Assembly: GCF_036320965.1 (NCBI RefSeq)
Contig: NC_092234.1
Location: 37,734,203-37,798,202, forward strand
From: Panulirus ornatus
Taxonomy: Eukaryota; Arthropoda; Malacostraca; Decapoda; Palinuridae
Reading direction: 5' to 3'
Length of the DNA: 64,000 bases
In this document: in pieces, positions 24,491 through 35,819 of the stretch
Layout: each line of letters begins with the position of its first letter
How positions within the stretch are numbered: position 1 is the stretch's first letter
The notes under the pieces: model-generated
The model's database searches: none
Seen by the model: only the letters and a program-made list of their open reading frames with translations
Told to the model about the DNA's origin: nothing
Program-made: the position numbers and the translations under genes

Positions 24491-24714
24491 ACGTGTATTC
24501 GTAGCACTATGTGCCAGTATGTCGGATAACTCTGTCTTGTGCCCAACATTCCTCGGGCAGTAAGGACGTCGATCCTTTACGCCTTGCATCATAACAGGAG
24601 CCTAAGCAGCAGTGTTGGTGAAGTCGTCTTGTCATTTAACATTCACGCTCTAATCTGAGCGTTTTTTTATTTTCTATTTTTTTTCTTTTTTTTTTTTTTG
24701 CTCCTGAGTTTATT
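24491..24714. other. No gene; T-rich run
   Basis: A T-rich segment (24664-24700) follows unremarkable sequence. Confidence 0.4.
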
Positions 24715-24933
24715 TGATTAAGAAGAGTAAGTCCCTCTGCAGCTGACGGGTTAAGTAAGGCATGTGTTGTAACGCATTTATGTAGATGAAGTTTGTGTTG
24801 TCCTGTATTACCTTTTGACCAATCTGATTAAGAAGAGTAAGTCCCTCTGCAGCTGACGGGTTAAGTAAGGCATGTGTTGTAACGCATTTATGTAGAATGA
24901 AGTTTGTGTGTCCTTATTACCTTTGACCAATCT
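24715..24933 (+). repeat. 110-bp direct tandem duplication
   Basis: Two copies (24715-24824 and 24825-24933) start tgattaagaagagtaagtcc. They match except for small indels, mostly in homopolymers or short repeats (ccttttgacc versus cctttgacc, gtgttgtcc versus gtgtgtcc). Confidence 0.93.
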
Positions 24934-24947
24934 TAACCTTCATACAG

Positions 24948-25479
24948 GCAGTTTATAGTGGGGTCAGCCTTGTGCACCGGTTATAGTGGGGTCAGCCTTG
25001 TGCACCGGTTATAGTGGGGTCAGCCTCGTGCACCGGTTATAGTGGGGTCAGCCTTGTGCACCGGTTATAGTGGGGTCAGCCTCGTGCACCGGTTATAGTG
25101 GGGTCAGCCTCGTGCACCGGTTATAGTGGGGTCAGCCTCGTGCACCGGTTATAGTGGGGTCAGCCTCGTGCACCGGTTATAGTGGGGTCAGCCTCGTGCA
25201 CCGGTTATAGTGGGGTCAGCCTCGTGCACCGGTTATAGTGGGGTCAGCCTCGTGCACCGGTTATAGTGGGGTCAGCCTTGTGCACCGGTTATAGTGGGGT
25301 CAGCCTCGTGCACCGGTTATAGTGGGGTCAGCCTTGTGCACCGGTTATAGTGGGGTCAGCCTCGTGCACCGGTTATAGTGGGTCAGCCTCGTGCACCGGT
25401 TATAGTGGGGTCAGCCCTCGTGCACCGGTTATAGTGGGGTCAGCCTCGTGCACCGGTTATAGTGGGAGTCAGCTCCGTG
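24948..25479. repeat. 28-bp minisatellite (clean part)
   Basis: About 19 units of ggttatagtggggtcagcct plus CGTGCACC or TGTGCACC; the C/T variant is the main polymorphism. Confidence 0.96.
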
Positions 25480-25995
25480 CACCAGTTATAGTGGGGGGTA
25501 AGGGCCTCGTGCACGGTATAGTGGGGGCCCCCCGGTCACCGGGTTTTGGGGGTCAGCCCCCCCAGGTTATGTGGGGGCGCCCTGCCCCCTTATGTGGGGG
25601 AGCCTTTTGGGCCCGGTTATGGGGGGTCACCCGTGCAAAAATTAAGTGGGCCCTCGGCCAACCCTTGCAACGGAGTTTTTTTGGGGGGCAGCCCTTTTAC
25701 CGGGGTTATGTGGGGGGCAGCCTTTTCCCGTTATTTTGGGGGCGCCCTCGTGCAACCCCGGGATGAAAGGGGGCACCCCCGGGGCAAACCGGGTTATAGG
25801 GGGTCAACCCCGGGGCACGGTTAATGGGGTCACCTCGTGCACCGGTTTGTGGGGGGCAGCCCCGTGCACCGGGGGTTAGTGGGGGGCAGCCGTTGGCACC
25901 TGTTTATTGTGGGGGCACCTTGGCCGGGGTTTGTGGGGGCAGCCCTGACCGGTTTTGTGGGGTCAGCCTCGTGCACCGGTTATAGTGGGGTCAGT
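25480..25995. repeat. 28-bp minisatellite (degraded, G/C-run-rich part)
   Basis: The same repeat can be followed, but with expanded G, C and T runs and many indels, until clean units return at about 25960-25995. The change looks like poor consensus sequence rather than natural divergence. The frames at 25350-26052 are not genes. Confidence 0.8.
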
Positions 25996-26165
25996 CTCGT
26001 AATAAATGTGTTTATGTATGAGGAAGAATTATTCCCTTGCCACCTGAAGTGAACCCAATTGTTTCCGCGAACGAGTGAATTATAAAATCATTTCATTCTG
26101 TACAGTAATTATTGGCCTGGGATATGATGAATAATTACTGAGAACTGCTGCGAGGCTGGCTCATG

Positions 26166-26168
<3 letters not shown>
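25996..26168. other. No recognised feature
   Basis: Short AT-rich spacer between arrays. Confidence 0.4.

Positions 26169-26252
<84 letters not shown>
26169..26252. repeat. (CT)n microsatellite
   Basis: About 42 CT units. Confidence 0.98.
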
Positions 26253-26254
<2 letters not shown>

Positions 26255-26694
26255 CACAGACCAGTGAGGTATTGCCGGTACCATTCGCTTGGGAAAGGAG
26301 AGGAGGGTTAAGAGATGGCTTCGCAGCAAGCCAGCACTTCAGTGGCTGTCAAGCCTCATTCCTTTGGCCCAGGTAGCTGTTTTGTTTTCTTCTTTCTCCC
26401 TGCCTGAGCCACACGTGGGCTGCTGGCATTCACTCCACAACTCGTCTCTCCGTCTTACACATAACACTTGTCAACGCGTAACTCTCAGTGCTTGCTCTCC
26501 TTGACTCTAGATTCTCCTGCGGTGAGCGCTACAGGCCAGACCAGCCTTTAGTTGAAATATCGTTGTGAAGTATTCGAAGGCAAGTGAATAAATGCTTTCC
26601 TTGTTGTCATCAGCAACAGTGGAGATTACCTCAGCGTTAAACTTGACGCTTAATTTTTTCTTAATCTCTTTTAAGGTAATTTGTGGTATTCTTT

Positions 26695-26698
<4 letters not shown>
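26253..26698. other. No recognised feature
   Basis: A 71-codon frame at 26289-26504 has no recognisable domain. Confidence 0.35.

Positions 26699-26774
<76 letters not shown>
26699..26774. repeat. (GA)n microsatellite
   Basis: 38 GA units. Confidence 0.98.
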
Positions 26775-26777
<3 letters not shown>

Positions 26778-27008
26778 GGGTAACTGAGGGTGGTAGAGTA
26801 TAGGTAAATACGACAGACGGTGTCCGTGTTCAGCCCATCACACATTGAACCCGGTCGAACCTGAAGAAGCATAAACACTGAGGTTCACCTGATGGAACCT
26901 GATTGGTCAGCGGTGGGGGTCTCACAGGCAGCAAGTGGTCGACGATGTAGTTGGCCTTAACCTGACCTGTGACTTCATTGGATCATTATGTATTAATCTC
27001 TTCAGCAT

Positions 27009-27062
27009 AGCGTTACGACCCTTGACCACGACGGTACGACGTACGTATGAGCAAGATACGAG
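27009..27062 (+). repeat. 21-bp minisatellite, short third locus
   Basis: About two and a half units (ttacgacccttgaccacgac, ggtacgac...) of the family at 4985-5660. Confidence 0.75.
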
Positions 27063-27422
27063 CATTAATTTTAGGTCAAAGGTCTGGTTATCCTACTTCA
27101 TGGTCGTACCAATGACGTAAGAGGGTTAAAGTTAACTATATCCAGAGTTCAGTCCTCCTGACCTGAATCTCAGGAAGCCTTGTCTTTCTTTTGACAAAGT
27201 TATGGCCAAAATTTACCCAGAAAATTACGACTTTTGTCAGAGGAAGGTTACAGAACTGTGGTGATAATAGGTAGGTTGAGGGCTGTCGTGTTGAAGGAGG
27301 CTCAGATGAGGATAGTCAGCATGTAGGAAGAAAACGGAAACCTTACTCCTTGCCCGGGGTGACTAAAGCAGCATCGCATTACCACGACCTTGACAGTGAG
27401 AACTACGGTCTATTTATATTCT
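27063..27422. other. No recognised feature
   Basis: Mixed sequence with no ORF or repeat recognised. Confidence 0.4.
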
Positions 27423-27551
27423 GTCTGTCTCAAGCTGGGGTCTCACCCACCGTCCCTGTCTCAAGCTGGGGTCTCACCCACCGTCCCTGTCTCAAGCTGG
27501 GGTCTCACCCACCGTCCCTGTCTCAAGCTGGGGTCTCACCCACCGTCCCTG
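27423..27551. repeat. 31-bp minisatellite, four copies
   Basis: Four near-identical units around tgtctcaagctggggtctca. Confidence 0.95.
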
Positions 27552-28170
27552 TTGCCATGCGTCATGACACACTCTTTGTGTTAGAGGGATGGGGTAGTGT
27601 AGGGGAACACGTGTGATTGTGTGGTGGGTAGCGTAACAGAGCGGAAGGAAGGGCCTACGGGATGCAGGTCAGGATGGATGGGAGGGACAAGTGCTCCTCG
27701 GGACCTCGGACGTGACCATCTTCCTCAGGTGTTGTTGGATGTCCCAGGTTGTCATTGGCCGCTTTGGTTATTGTCTAACTCTTGTTAGTGACTTGAATGT
27801 TCTGAGTGTCTGAAGACCTGTGTGGCTGCTTATCTTAAATGGAGTAGGTTTCCTCGGTTTCTGATTGGCTGAGCGTTCTGAACGTTTTACGGTCTGTTAT
27901 TACCTACCCCTCGAATGTTTATCGTCCTCTTCAAGCTCTGATTTCCAGCCATGAGCGTCTATAGCGTTTCACGTACTGAAACTGACTGTCTCGAGCGCTG
28001 CAGACGAATCGTAGGGTGATTCTGGCCTTGAACTCACCCTTGTCATTGCTTGTATACAGATACATAGAAGGACAAATAAGAAATAAAATGCCGGAGTTAT
28101 GAGACGTTGTCTTGTTTCTGGTGGTTGAAGGCGACGCTTGTCTGATGGGCCATTACTGTGAACACGAGAA
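27552..28170. other. No recognised feature
   Basis: Mixed sequence without a supported gene. Confidence 0.4.
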
Positions 28171-28446
28171 CCACCGGTACCTGTCAGCCAGGGGCCCACC
28201 AGGGTCCTGGGTCTACTAGAAGCTATAAGCCAGAGGCCCACTAAGGGCTTGAGTCCACTGGTACCTGTGAACCAGAAGCCCACCAGGAGCTTGGATCAAC
28301 TGGAAGTTGTGAGTCATGGATCCATCAAGAGGCAGAGTCCACCGGTACCTGTGACCTAGCGGCCCATTAGGAACCTGGGTGCACTAGAAGCTGTGAACCA
28401 GGGGCCCACCAGGAGTCTGTATCCACTGATCCCTGTGAACCAGGGG
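28171..28446. repeat. 42-bp tandem repeat with alternating unit types
   Basis: About six and a half units of 42 bp. Units starting ccaccggtacctgt alternate with units starting ctactagaagct or gcactagaagct, giving an 84-bp dimer. Confidence 0.85.
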
Positions 28447-28649
28447 GAGCTTCTCTCCTGCAGCAGCTGCCAGAGGTACCATCAGCTTTTTCCTTTATGG
28501 CAGCCGAGGTGGCAGGGACAAAAGCATACCCCTTCCAAAGCCATGACAGTTAAAAGGATGAAAGAATAAGTTTTTCTACAGATAAAAAAGGAGGATTGAT
28601 TCAACTTCCTTAGGTATTTGTAGACCTGAATCGCACAACGGATAAGGTT

Positions 28650-29060
28650 TAGTCACCCAGCTTGAAGTAAAGGAAGAAGATTATGACACGGATCGAAAGC
28701 GTACGGCGAGAAGCGACCAAGATGGTACCCTGTCTGAGAAACAAATCCAATAACAGCAAACTAATCGACCTAAACTTATTTAGTTTAGAAAAGAGAAGGT
28801 TAAAAGATGGTCTAATACAGGTATTCAGAGTTATCAAAGCCTTTGATTGTCTCGATCTAACATGCTCTTTAAGGTTATATTTTTTTCCCTCGTAGAGTAA
28901 TGGACACAAACTTGTGGGAACATGCTTTACCTCGAATGATGTTAAGTACTTTTTCTTGAATAGAATTGGTAACATATGAAACGACCTAGTAATTGAATTA
29001 TGTTAAAGCAGCACCGTTGATATGTTTAAGGTCTGATTCGATAAATACTTCGCTTAGGTC
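28650..29060 (+). mobile_element. LINE-A 3' end
   Basis: Translation gives IESVRREATKMVPCLRNKS (28690-28745), LNLFSLEKRRLKDGLIQVFR (28770-28830), then across a frameshift NGHKLVGTCF and FLNRIGNIxNDLV, and MFKVxFDKYFA at about 29020-29055. This is the standard C-terminal order of LINE-A-type RTs (RATKMVPxLR ... LEKRRxxxDLI ... FFNRVxNxWNxLP ... FKxRxDK). 5'-truncated and broken by stops. Confidence 0.85.
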
Positions 29061-29081
29061 CATGACCAACTTTACTTACAC

Positions 29082-29113
29082 CTTCTTAGTTAAAAGTAAT
29101 TTTAACTAAGAAG
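29082..29113. other. Perfect 14-bp hairpin
   Basis: cttcttagttaaaa, a 4-nt loop gtaa, then the exact complement. It lies just past the LINE-A coding end at 29060 and may be part of its 3' end. Confidence 0.85.
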
Positions 29114-29119
29114 TAATTT

Positions 29120-30239
29120 TTACTTGTATACTTTACCACACTAATCTCTGCTGTCTTCATTCCTTTGTAATCCTTTGTATATGATGGTTATAGGTAGAGG
29201 GTAAGACGAAGGAAGGAAGGGAACTTCACGGCTCTGCTGTATTAGACAAGGGTTGGCTTACACGCAAAATTATATGAAGAATCCGCCAGTTGCGTGCCTG
29301 GGGTCCAGACCTTAGTGCTTAGGGCACACGCAGACATCTTAGTAGAGTATTGACCGATACGCTCACCTGGAGAACAGAGAGAGGCAAGCAACATGATGGT
29401 GGACGGTAAGACGTGGTTGAGGGAAGTTGACGGCAGGAAAGCTGATAAAGTTCGGTAGGCTTTTGATTACACCCAGGCAAAGAGGTAGGTGGAAGAAGAG
29501 CCGACCCAGAGGGAGCAGTGTTTGATGCTGAAGAGAATGAGACACTTGTAGACATGGCATTGTTGTAACTACGGGACATAACACCCACAGCTTATGTTAA
29601 ACAGATTTTGTGATGTTCATTTTATAGGGTTTCCAGGACAGAGTGATGGATATGGCTATGACTAGCAAGTTTATCTCGTTGCGGGGTTGAATTGTGCATT
29701 TTTAAGATTTCATTAGTAGCATACAAGTGAGATACAATGAGAGGTATATGCAGAAACTACGTTTTAGCTCTTTCGACTTAAACCAGGTTGCTGGTTACCC
29801 AATCCGAATTAATAGAAGTAGCTTCTTGGGCTGCCCTGAACCCAGCTTCAAAGTTTCATTCATTTAGGCTTCGAAGTTTTGATAATTTAGGATGCTGCAG
29901 TAGCCGAACATAGTTCACACAAACACTTCCTCCATTATACGACCACCGCTCCCAACACGACACTCCCCCCAGACCTCCAACCACTCCACGACCCTCTTCT
30001 TCCCGAACTCCACCCATTGCATGACTCTCTTCTTCCCTACCTCCACCCTCCACGCGCACGACTTCTTAATTATATATTTTTTGACTGGGTGGTTAGAGGA
30101 AAGGAGGAAGAGGTGGTACAGGGAAATGGATAGGTTGAAATGGAAGATAAGACTGATATGTGTGCAGGTGTATAAAGTTAGTGTTTTGATGCATGGGCCC
30201 GATGTTCTCGAAGCTTATTTTGGGTGACTTGTTTTCATA
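29120..30239. other. No recognised feature
   Basis: About 1.1 kb with no retroelement motif or tandem array. Short frames at 29319-29588(-), 29856-30059(-) and 30021-30227(+) have no recognisable domain. Confidence 0.4.
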
Positions 30240-31620
30240 TCTCCGGCCGGCCTGAGGTGTGCGTGTATTAGCGTTGTATCATTTTTATGAAGGAGATTGA
30301 CTAAGCTAAGGTCAACATTGTTCATAGTGTACATCGATGGATGACTGGAGCCTCCCTGAGTGCGCTGAGGCTTCAAGGGAACCAAGTGTGATTCATGGTG
30401 TCCAGATCTCGGGTTTGTCTGTAGTTTGTATTATGTTTGTCTTCAAGTCTCTGCCATACTCTCAAGGCTGCTTCTCTTAGGTATGGACCAGGTGGTTTAG
30501 TATTCAATCGATTTCGTTGTTCATGCTTTCAGTGTAGAGGTATTCTTCATTTGTGAGGAATCGTAGAGCCGTATTTTGTATCCTCTATAATTCAGGTGGT
30601 TTGGAGGTGAAGAACGTTGGTAGAGTTGAATAAGTTAAGACAGGCATTAACTGGCCATGACCAGGTGTTATTTTTGCTGATCTAGATTATCATACTTCTT
30701 GATGCTAATGTGTGACCCAGGATGTTGCAGCTCAACAGCACTAGCTTCTTACCTTCTATGATTCTATCGTTAAGTTCGTAGCGCCACACAGTAAACACGT
30801 ATATGTTTCTTTTTATCTTCCCGTCCTTTCCCAATTCCTTTTACTCTGGTTGCTTCTGACTGCAGTACACGGGTGTGATCTGGTAGTGGGTTGCTTGAGA
30901 CGACGATTTAAGTGGCGTCATCGGCAGTGGGACCAACTGGTGGGGGAATGTCAGCTGTGCAGGTTGTGAATAGTGATGGTGACAGGACGCTGCCCTGGGG
31001 GACCCCGCTTAGTAGAGGAACCTGGGGTGACGTTGTAGAGTTGATGATAATATGTGCGGTGCGTCGGTTAAAAAAGTTCCACATTATTCTTTCTGTGATC
31101 TCAAGTATGCCTTGTTGTAGTAGTTTGTATTGCAGGCCATAAGTCCATACTTTGCTGAATACTTTGCTTATAATTTCATATAAACTGTACAATTCATACC
31201 TTGTCCTCTGGAAAAGCAATTATTTTCCTGTTTCACTCGTGATTGCTGAGATGGTTGCTTTTGTCTTCCTGGGAGCCTTATTGATTATGGTGATACAGTT
31301 TTTGTTAGTCAAGATGTCCTCTTAACCTAAGGTTTAGAATTCTTTCAAAACTTTCCCTGGTACTTTTCGGAGGGATATGTGGCGGTAGTTCTCTGGGTCT
31401 GTTTCTGGCATTCCTGGTTCTGGTGTCATTGTTCCTCTGGCCTCTTTGAACCTTGGGGGAAAGTGTCCTGAGCTTAGCATAACACTGTAGATGTTGAGAG
31501 GTAGTGAAGTCCTTCTGGAGGTAACATGTTGATGATATGCCTCTTATCCACCTTACTTTCTCCCGGGGCTGAGGTCTTGGTTTTCTGTAGGGCTGTACCA
31601 GGTTCGGGCGGGTCATATGC
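30240..31620 (-). mobile_element. LINE-D RT (dead)
   Basis: On the minus strand: a frame-broken finger region (FKEARGTMTPEPGMPETDPE then YRHIS, about 31380-31450), then LQYKLLQQGILEITERI, then LSGVPQGSVLSPSLF (motif B, about 30970-31010) and TADDAT (palm ADD box, about 30911-30928). Downstream sequence to about 30240 keeps weak similarity to the post-palm region. The ADD motif survives but the reading frame does not. Ends are approximate. Confidence 0.78.
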
Positions 31621-32089
31621 CATTGAGAGGCAGTTGTCAGCGGGCCAGTCTGGCTGAGGGTATGGTGTGGTGTGGGATGGTGCTCTCTGGTCTGAGTCAG
31701 TCAGTCAGTCAGTTATTTCTTTTTCATGATCTCAGTTGTAGTTTCTGTTTACTCCAGGCGTGATCTTGAACACTGTTCTTCATGTGTTCATGAGCTCTGC
31801 GGCCATACCTTCATCATCATCAGTTTATTTATTGTTGACTTTCATATATTTGACGTTCTTCCCTTCCCCATCTTCCAGCCCCCAACACCGTCTTTACCTC
31901 TCCGACTCCCACACCTCACACCCTGCACGCATCTCTCCTCCCTCCACTCCCACTTCTTGCACTCCCCTCCCCTCCACTGAGACCCTCACCCCCAGCACTG
32001 GCCTGTTCCCCCACACGACCCCACTACCCTCTCTCTCCAGCACCGCCAACCCCGGCACGACTATCCCCCACTTCCCAGACTTTCTCTCA
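31621..32089. other. No recognised gene; C-rich segment
   Basis: Pyrimidine-rich, with a short CAGT repeat near 31697-31713. The 123-codon frame at 31760-32131 is Pro/Ser/Thr-rich low complexity and is not called as a gene. Confidence 0.4.
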
Positions 32090-33420
32090 ATGACCAGTCA
32101 CCGTGGTTGTCGTGGCCTGTGCCGGACATAGATCATTACCATAAATGATAAACGTATGGTATCTGGGTAGTTCTGTTCGTAACTTTTCTACCCATCTGTA
32201 ATGGCATTTTGGACTGAATAATTTCGGTCTCAGATAGCTAGATACGTAGAAGGCTACGCGCATAGATAGTTGATTATATAGACGGCCACGACGTTGCTCC
32301 ATTATAGCAAGATACCTACAGTGCAAGAAAACGAACAAGTATTAGACCAAAGAGGGAAGGAAAAGTAAGATGAAGAATGTAGCGTTGAATCGTCCGTGTA
32401 AACGTAAACACGCGCTGAGCTTGAAGCAAGAAGATAGTAGGCGATGAGACAGAACCTTATGGGACGCCATTGTTGATAGGATAATAAGGGAAGTCGCTCC
32501 ATCTACGACTACCATGTAGGGTCGACTTGAAGGGAAAAAGAGGACAGAGATAAACGTCAAAGCAAGCAAAGATTTGTTCGACACTCGGTGTCACATGTTT
32601 TAAAGAGGTCGAGGTTTGTTCCACAACCTGTGAAATGTTTTAAAGATGTCGACGTCCACGACAAAAGTTTCACCTAAATCCTTGAGCGACGAAGACCGGA
32701 GGCAGGTCACGTAGCACAGAAGGCCACCTGGAGACCATGTACCGCGAAAGCCCTGCTTGTGATTTGAAAGAAGGGACGAGATTCTGAGTCTTTCAAAAAA
32801 GTGACAGTTGAGGAAAGTTTTTGAAGACTTTGGAAACAGCCGAAAGTGAGAGTGATTAGGCGATAGTTAGAACGGTTAGAATGGCCTCTTTTCTGAGGGA
32901 TTTGCTGTGCCAGCGCTTGCTTCCAGAATGGAACAGTCTGGGTTTTTGGGAGAAGAGAAACAGGTAAGGTCAGAGGCACGCATCTCTCAGACTCGAAAAG
33001 TTGTGATGTTTGGTTCATACATTTTGCCCACCCGTAGCTTGGGAAGAAATCGGAAGGACCTTCTAAGGAACATGTAGGAAAGGGCATAGGATCAACAGGA
33101 AGAAGTGTAGGCAGGGAAGATGATATGTGGTATCGTGGAAATTAAGGCTAGAGGAAATACGTTGCGGAAATAAGGACTTTATCAGTTGGGTAGTTAGGTA
33201 TAGATTGATCAGGACGGAGGAAAAGAGGAAAAGTTGAATTACACATCTTGGAGATGCCTAAGGTAAAGACCAGAGAAGTTAATTAGCAGAAAACAAGTCG
33301 GCGCACTTTATGAAAGCGCGTTTGACTCGACGAAGAATAGTTTTGCAATCATTCCGAGCGAAGATGAAGGTGGAATGAGAGACAGAGCAGAGGAGTTCCG
33401 ACGTCCAGTATTGTGTAATT
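32090..33420 (-). mobile_element. LINE-E RT (dead)
   Basis: Minus-strand order: ARNDCKTILRRVKRAFIK (pre-RT linker, about 33300-33360), SNRSNYRLITLTF (finger, about 32850-32890), a region ending QVAFCAT (32707), MVVVDGATS (about 32500-32525), a frameshifted NSGVPQGS-like stretch (32440-32480), and YTDDSTLHSS with the catalytic YxDD at 32389-32400. Frameshifts inactivate it. It is the same family as 53990-56360. Confidence 0.82.
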
Positions 33421-33429
33421 TTTATTTCT

Positions 33430-33493
33430 TTCTTTTTTATATTATCTGAGATGGCACGGGCACCTGCGGCCCTAATCAAGGCCATCACATAAA

Positions 33494-33559
<66 letters not shown>

Positions 33560-33700
33560 CCTTAGCCAGGTACCCATTTTATCTACCAACACCTAGGGGT
33601 GGATCAACAGCTGGGGTGACTGTGGACCGACTGCCGCGACCAGGATTCGAACCTATGCGCTCGACCCTGGGCGGCCCGTGAATGCGTCACGGTCAGGATA
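33430..33700 (-). mobile_element. SINE-T copy containing an (AT)n tract
   Basis: Minus strand: head with ctgaccgtgacgcattcacg, box B ggttcgaatcc at 33643-33653, body with tccacagtcaccccagctgt, then (AT)n at 33497-33558 and a tail with ccttgattagggcc. The arrangement equals 11265-11515, supporting one element with an internal AT tract. It joins the LINE-E linker on its left. Confidence 0.82.
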
Positions 33701-33789
33701 TGATAAGACATATCCTGTCTGTACTGCCATTGCCATACATGATCTTGAGACCAGGACGTGGCGTCTGATGGAGGTGCTCACTGACGCTG

Positions 33790-34215
33790 GGGGATGATAA
33801 CGGTGGCGAGGGAGGGAGGGAGGTGCAGGCAGGGTGTGCCAGACTCCACACCTGACGTAGAGTTGATGACGGTGGTGAAGGAGGGAGGTGAAGGCAGGGT
33901 GTGCCAGACTCCACACCTGACGTAGAGTTGATGTCGGTGGTGAAGGAGGGAGGTGCAGGCAGGGTGTGCCAGACTCCACACCTGACGTAGGGTTGATGAC
34001 GGTGGTGAGGGAGGGAGGGAGGGAGGTGCAGGCAGGGTGTGCATGTCTCCACACCTGACGTAGAGTTGATGACGGTGGTGAGGGAGGGAGGGAGGGAGGG
34101 AGGTGCAGGCAGGGTGTGCCAGACTCCACACCTGACGTAGAGTTGATGACGGTGGCGAGGGAGGGAGGTGCAGGCAGGGTGTGCATGTCTCCTCACCTGA
34201 TGCAGAGTTGATGAG
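33790..34215. repeat. ~66-bp minisatellite, six copies
   Basis: Six units sharing gtgcaggcagggtgtgccag and acctgacgtagagttgatg, with variable GGGA runs. Three overlapping minus-strand frames (154-189 codons) are translations of the array. Confidence 0.92.
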
Positions 34216-34335
34216 CTCAGGGTAATGCTGGTCCACCACCACTTCCCACGTCTTCTCGTCATTATAAGGTATTATCCTGTTATATAACCGAGGACGTGCA
34301 TGTCATTTAATACTTGGAGGGTGCTACTGGCCCGG

Positions 34336-34358
34336 TATATATATATATATATATATAT
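34336..34358. repeat. (AT)n microsatellite
   Basis: 11 AT units directly next to the SINE-L tail. Confidence 0.95.
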
Positions 34359-34597
34359 CTTTCTTTTCTTTTAAACTATTCGCCATTTCCCGCATTAGCG
34401 AGGTAGCGTTAAGAACAGAGGACTGGGCCTTTTTTGGAATATCCTCACCTGGCCCCCTCTGTTCCTTCTTTTGGAAAGAAAAAAAAAAAAACGAGATTGG
34501 AGGATTTCCAGCCCCCCCGCTCCCTCCCCTTTTAGTCGCCTTCTACGACACGCAGGGAATACGTGGGAAGTATTCTTAATCCCCTATCCCCAGGGAT
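34359..34597 (-). mobile_element. SINE-L, full-length copy
   Basis: Complement of the 1559-1793 element from tail (34359) to its CCCTGGGGATAGGGG start (34597), including the shared LINE-B-like tail (variant cgctacctcgctaatgcggg). Confidence 0.9.
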
Positions 34598-34600
34598 ACA

Positions 34601-34915
<315 letters not shown>

Positions 34916-34917
34916 CA

Positions 34918-35035
34918 TATAAACCTCTAACAGCCAGGATTGAACCCGGGACCCCTGCGTGGCAGGCGGAAGGGCTACTGCTAGCCAGGAGTCTCGGCTT
35001 CGATTCTGGCTGTTGGAGGTTTGTATGTTTTATGG
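34918..35035. mobile_element. tRNA-like SINE head in inverted arrangement
   Basis: Minus strand: gcctgccacgcaggggtccc followed by gggttcaatcctggctg, a tRNA-like anticodon-arm and box B (34937-34947) pattern. The outer 21 bp (34924-34944) return inverted at 34999-35019 with 18 of 21 matching, forming a fold-back between two AT tracts. A functional tRNA is unlikely because the acceptor stem cannot be completed. Confidence 0.6.
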
Positions 35036-35052
35036 AACTGCGCATTCATGTG

Positions 35053-35054
<2 letters not shown>

Positions 35055-35122
<68 letters not shown>
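35055..35122. repeat. (AT)n microsatellite
   Basis: 34 AT units. Confidence 0.98.
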
Positions 35123-35127
<5 letters not shown>

Positions 35128-35369
35128 TGGAATTTAATAGAACAGCATATTTAGAGTTGTTAATCTTATGTTCTCAATATGATTCTGCTGGTAGGTAGGT
35201 GCTCAGACGCCAGTTGTCCGAGATTATCCATTTTATTTAAATCAAGCTTTCATCTTCACAGAGGCATCATCAGGAATATTTGAGGAAACAGAAGAACGAT
35301 ATTAAACGAGGTAGGAATATAGAAAAACCATCACTAAATACACTATGTTGGGCCAAGCGAGACCATTAT

Positions 35370-35640
35370 TGTCAGGATGTGGAGTGTGGGTCAGGTCAGG
35401 TTCGTCTGCTTCTCCTGGGTTACGAAGTGACTAGAGCCGTGCCATCTGCAGACAGAGAATGACTCACCTCCCAGCCCCCTCGTACATCGTCTGTTCGGAG
35501 CTCCTTACACAGAACGTTTCTATCACCCTTATCGTGCACTTCATCCAGATCCTTTAATACCATATACAAATCCTTTTTTTAGTATCTATTTTAAGTATTC
35601 TTCACAGCAAACACCTGGTTCACATCACTTCTAAGGGCAC
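35370..35640 (-). mobile_element. LINE-B-like RT remnant with internal deletion
   Basis: Minus-strand LKDLDEVHDKGDRNVLCKEL resembles LINE-B palm motif A (FMDLEKxYDRVxRDALWK). After a short gap, SADGTALVTS resembles the FADDTALVADS palm motif. Motif B between them is missing. Weak, but the order is right. Confidence 0.4.
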
Positions 35641-35819
35641 ATAGTTCCTCCTCAGTATGATGCTCTCTGCATGCCACCACTCTCATTCAAATTACCAGTT
35701 AACAAAACAAATGGGACCGTCAGTGAGGGAAGCAGATGGGGATATATTAGCAGGCAAAGAAGAGGTAAAGGGAAGATGGAGTGAAAGGACATGTGAATAT
35801 GGTTCCCTTTTACCACATT

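Noticed and set aside
22253..24504. Frames of 78-160 codons that look like Cys-rich repeats
   Set aside because: Translations of the 30-bp minisatellite; overlapping frames are equally open.
24948..25479. Possible CRISPR-like array (28-bp units)
   Set aside because: Units are contiguous without spacers, and the sequence is clearly eukaryotic; it is a minisatellite.
31760..32131. 123-codon Pro/Ser/Thr-rich frame
   Set aside because: Low-complexity C-rich sequence with no domain and no supporting signals.
33653..34262. Three minus-strand frames of 154-189 codons
   Set aside because: Translated ~66-bp minisatellite.
34918..34985. Possible functional tRNA gene on the minus strand
   Set aside because: Box B is present but a full acceptor stem and cloverleaf cannot be formed; it fits a SINE head better.
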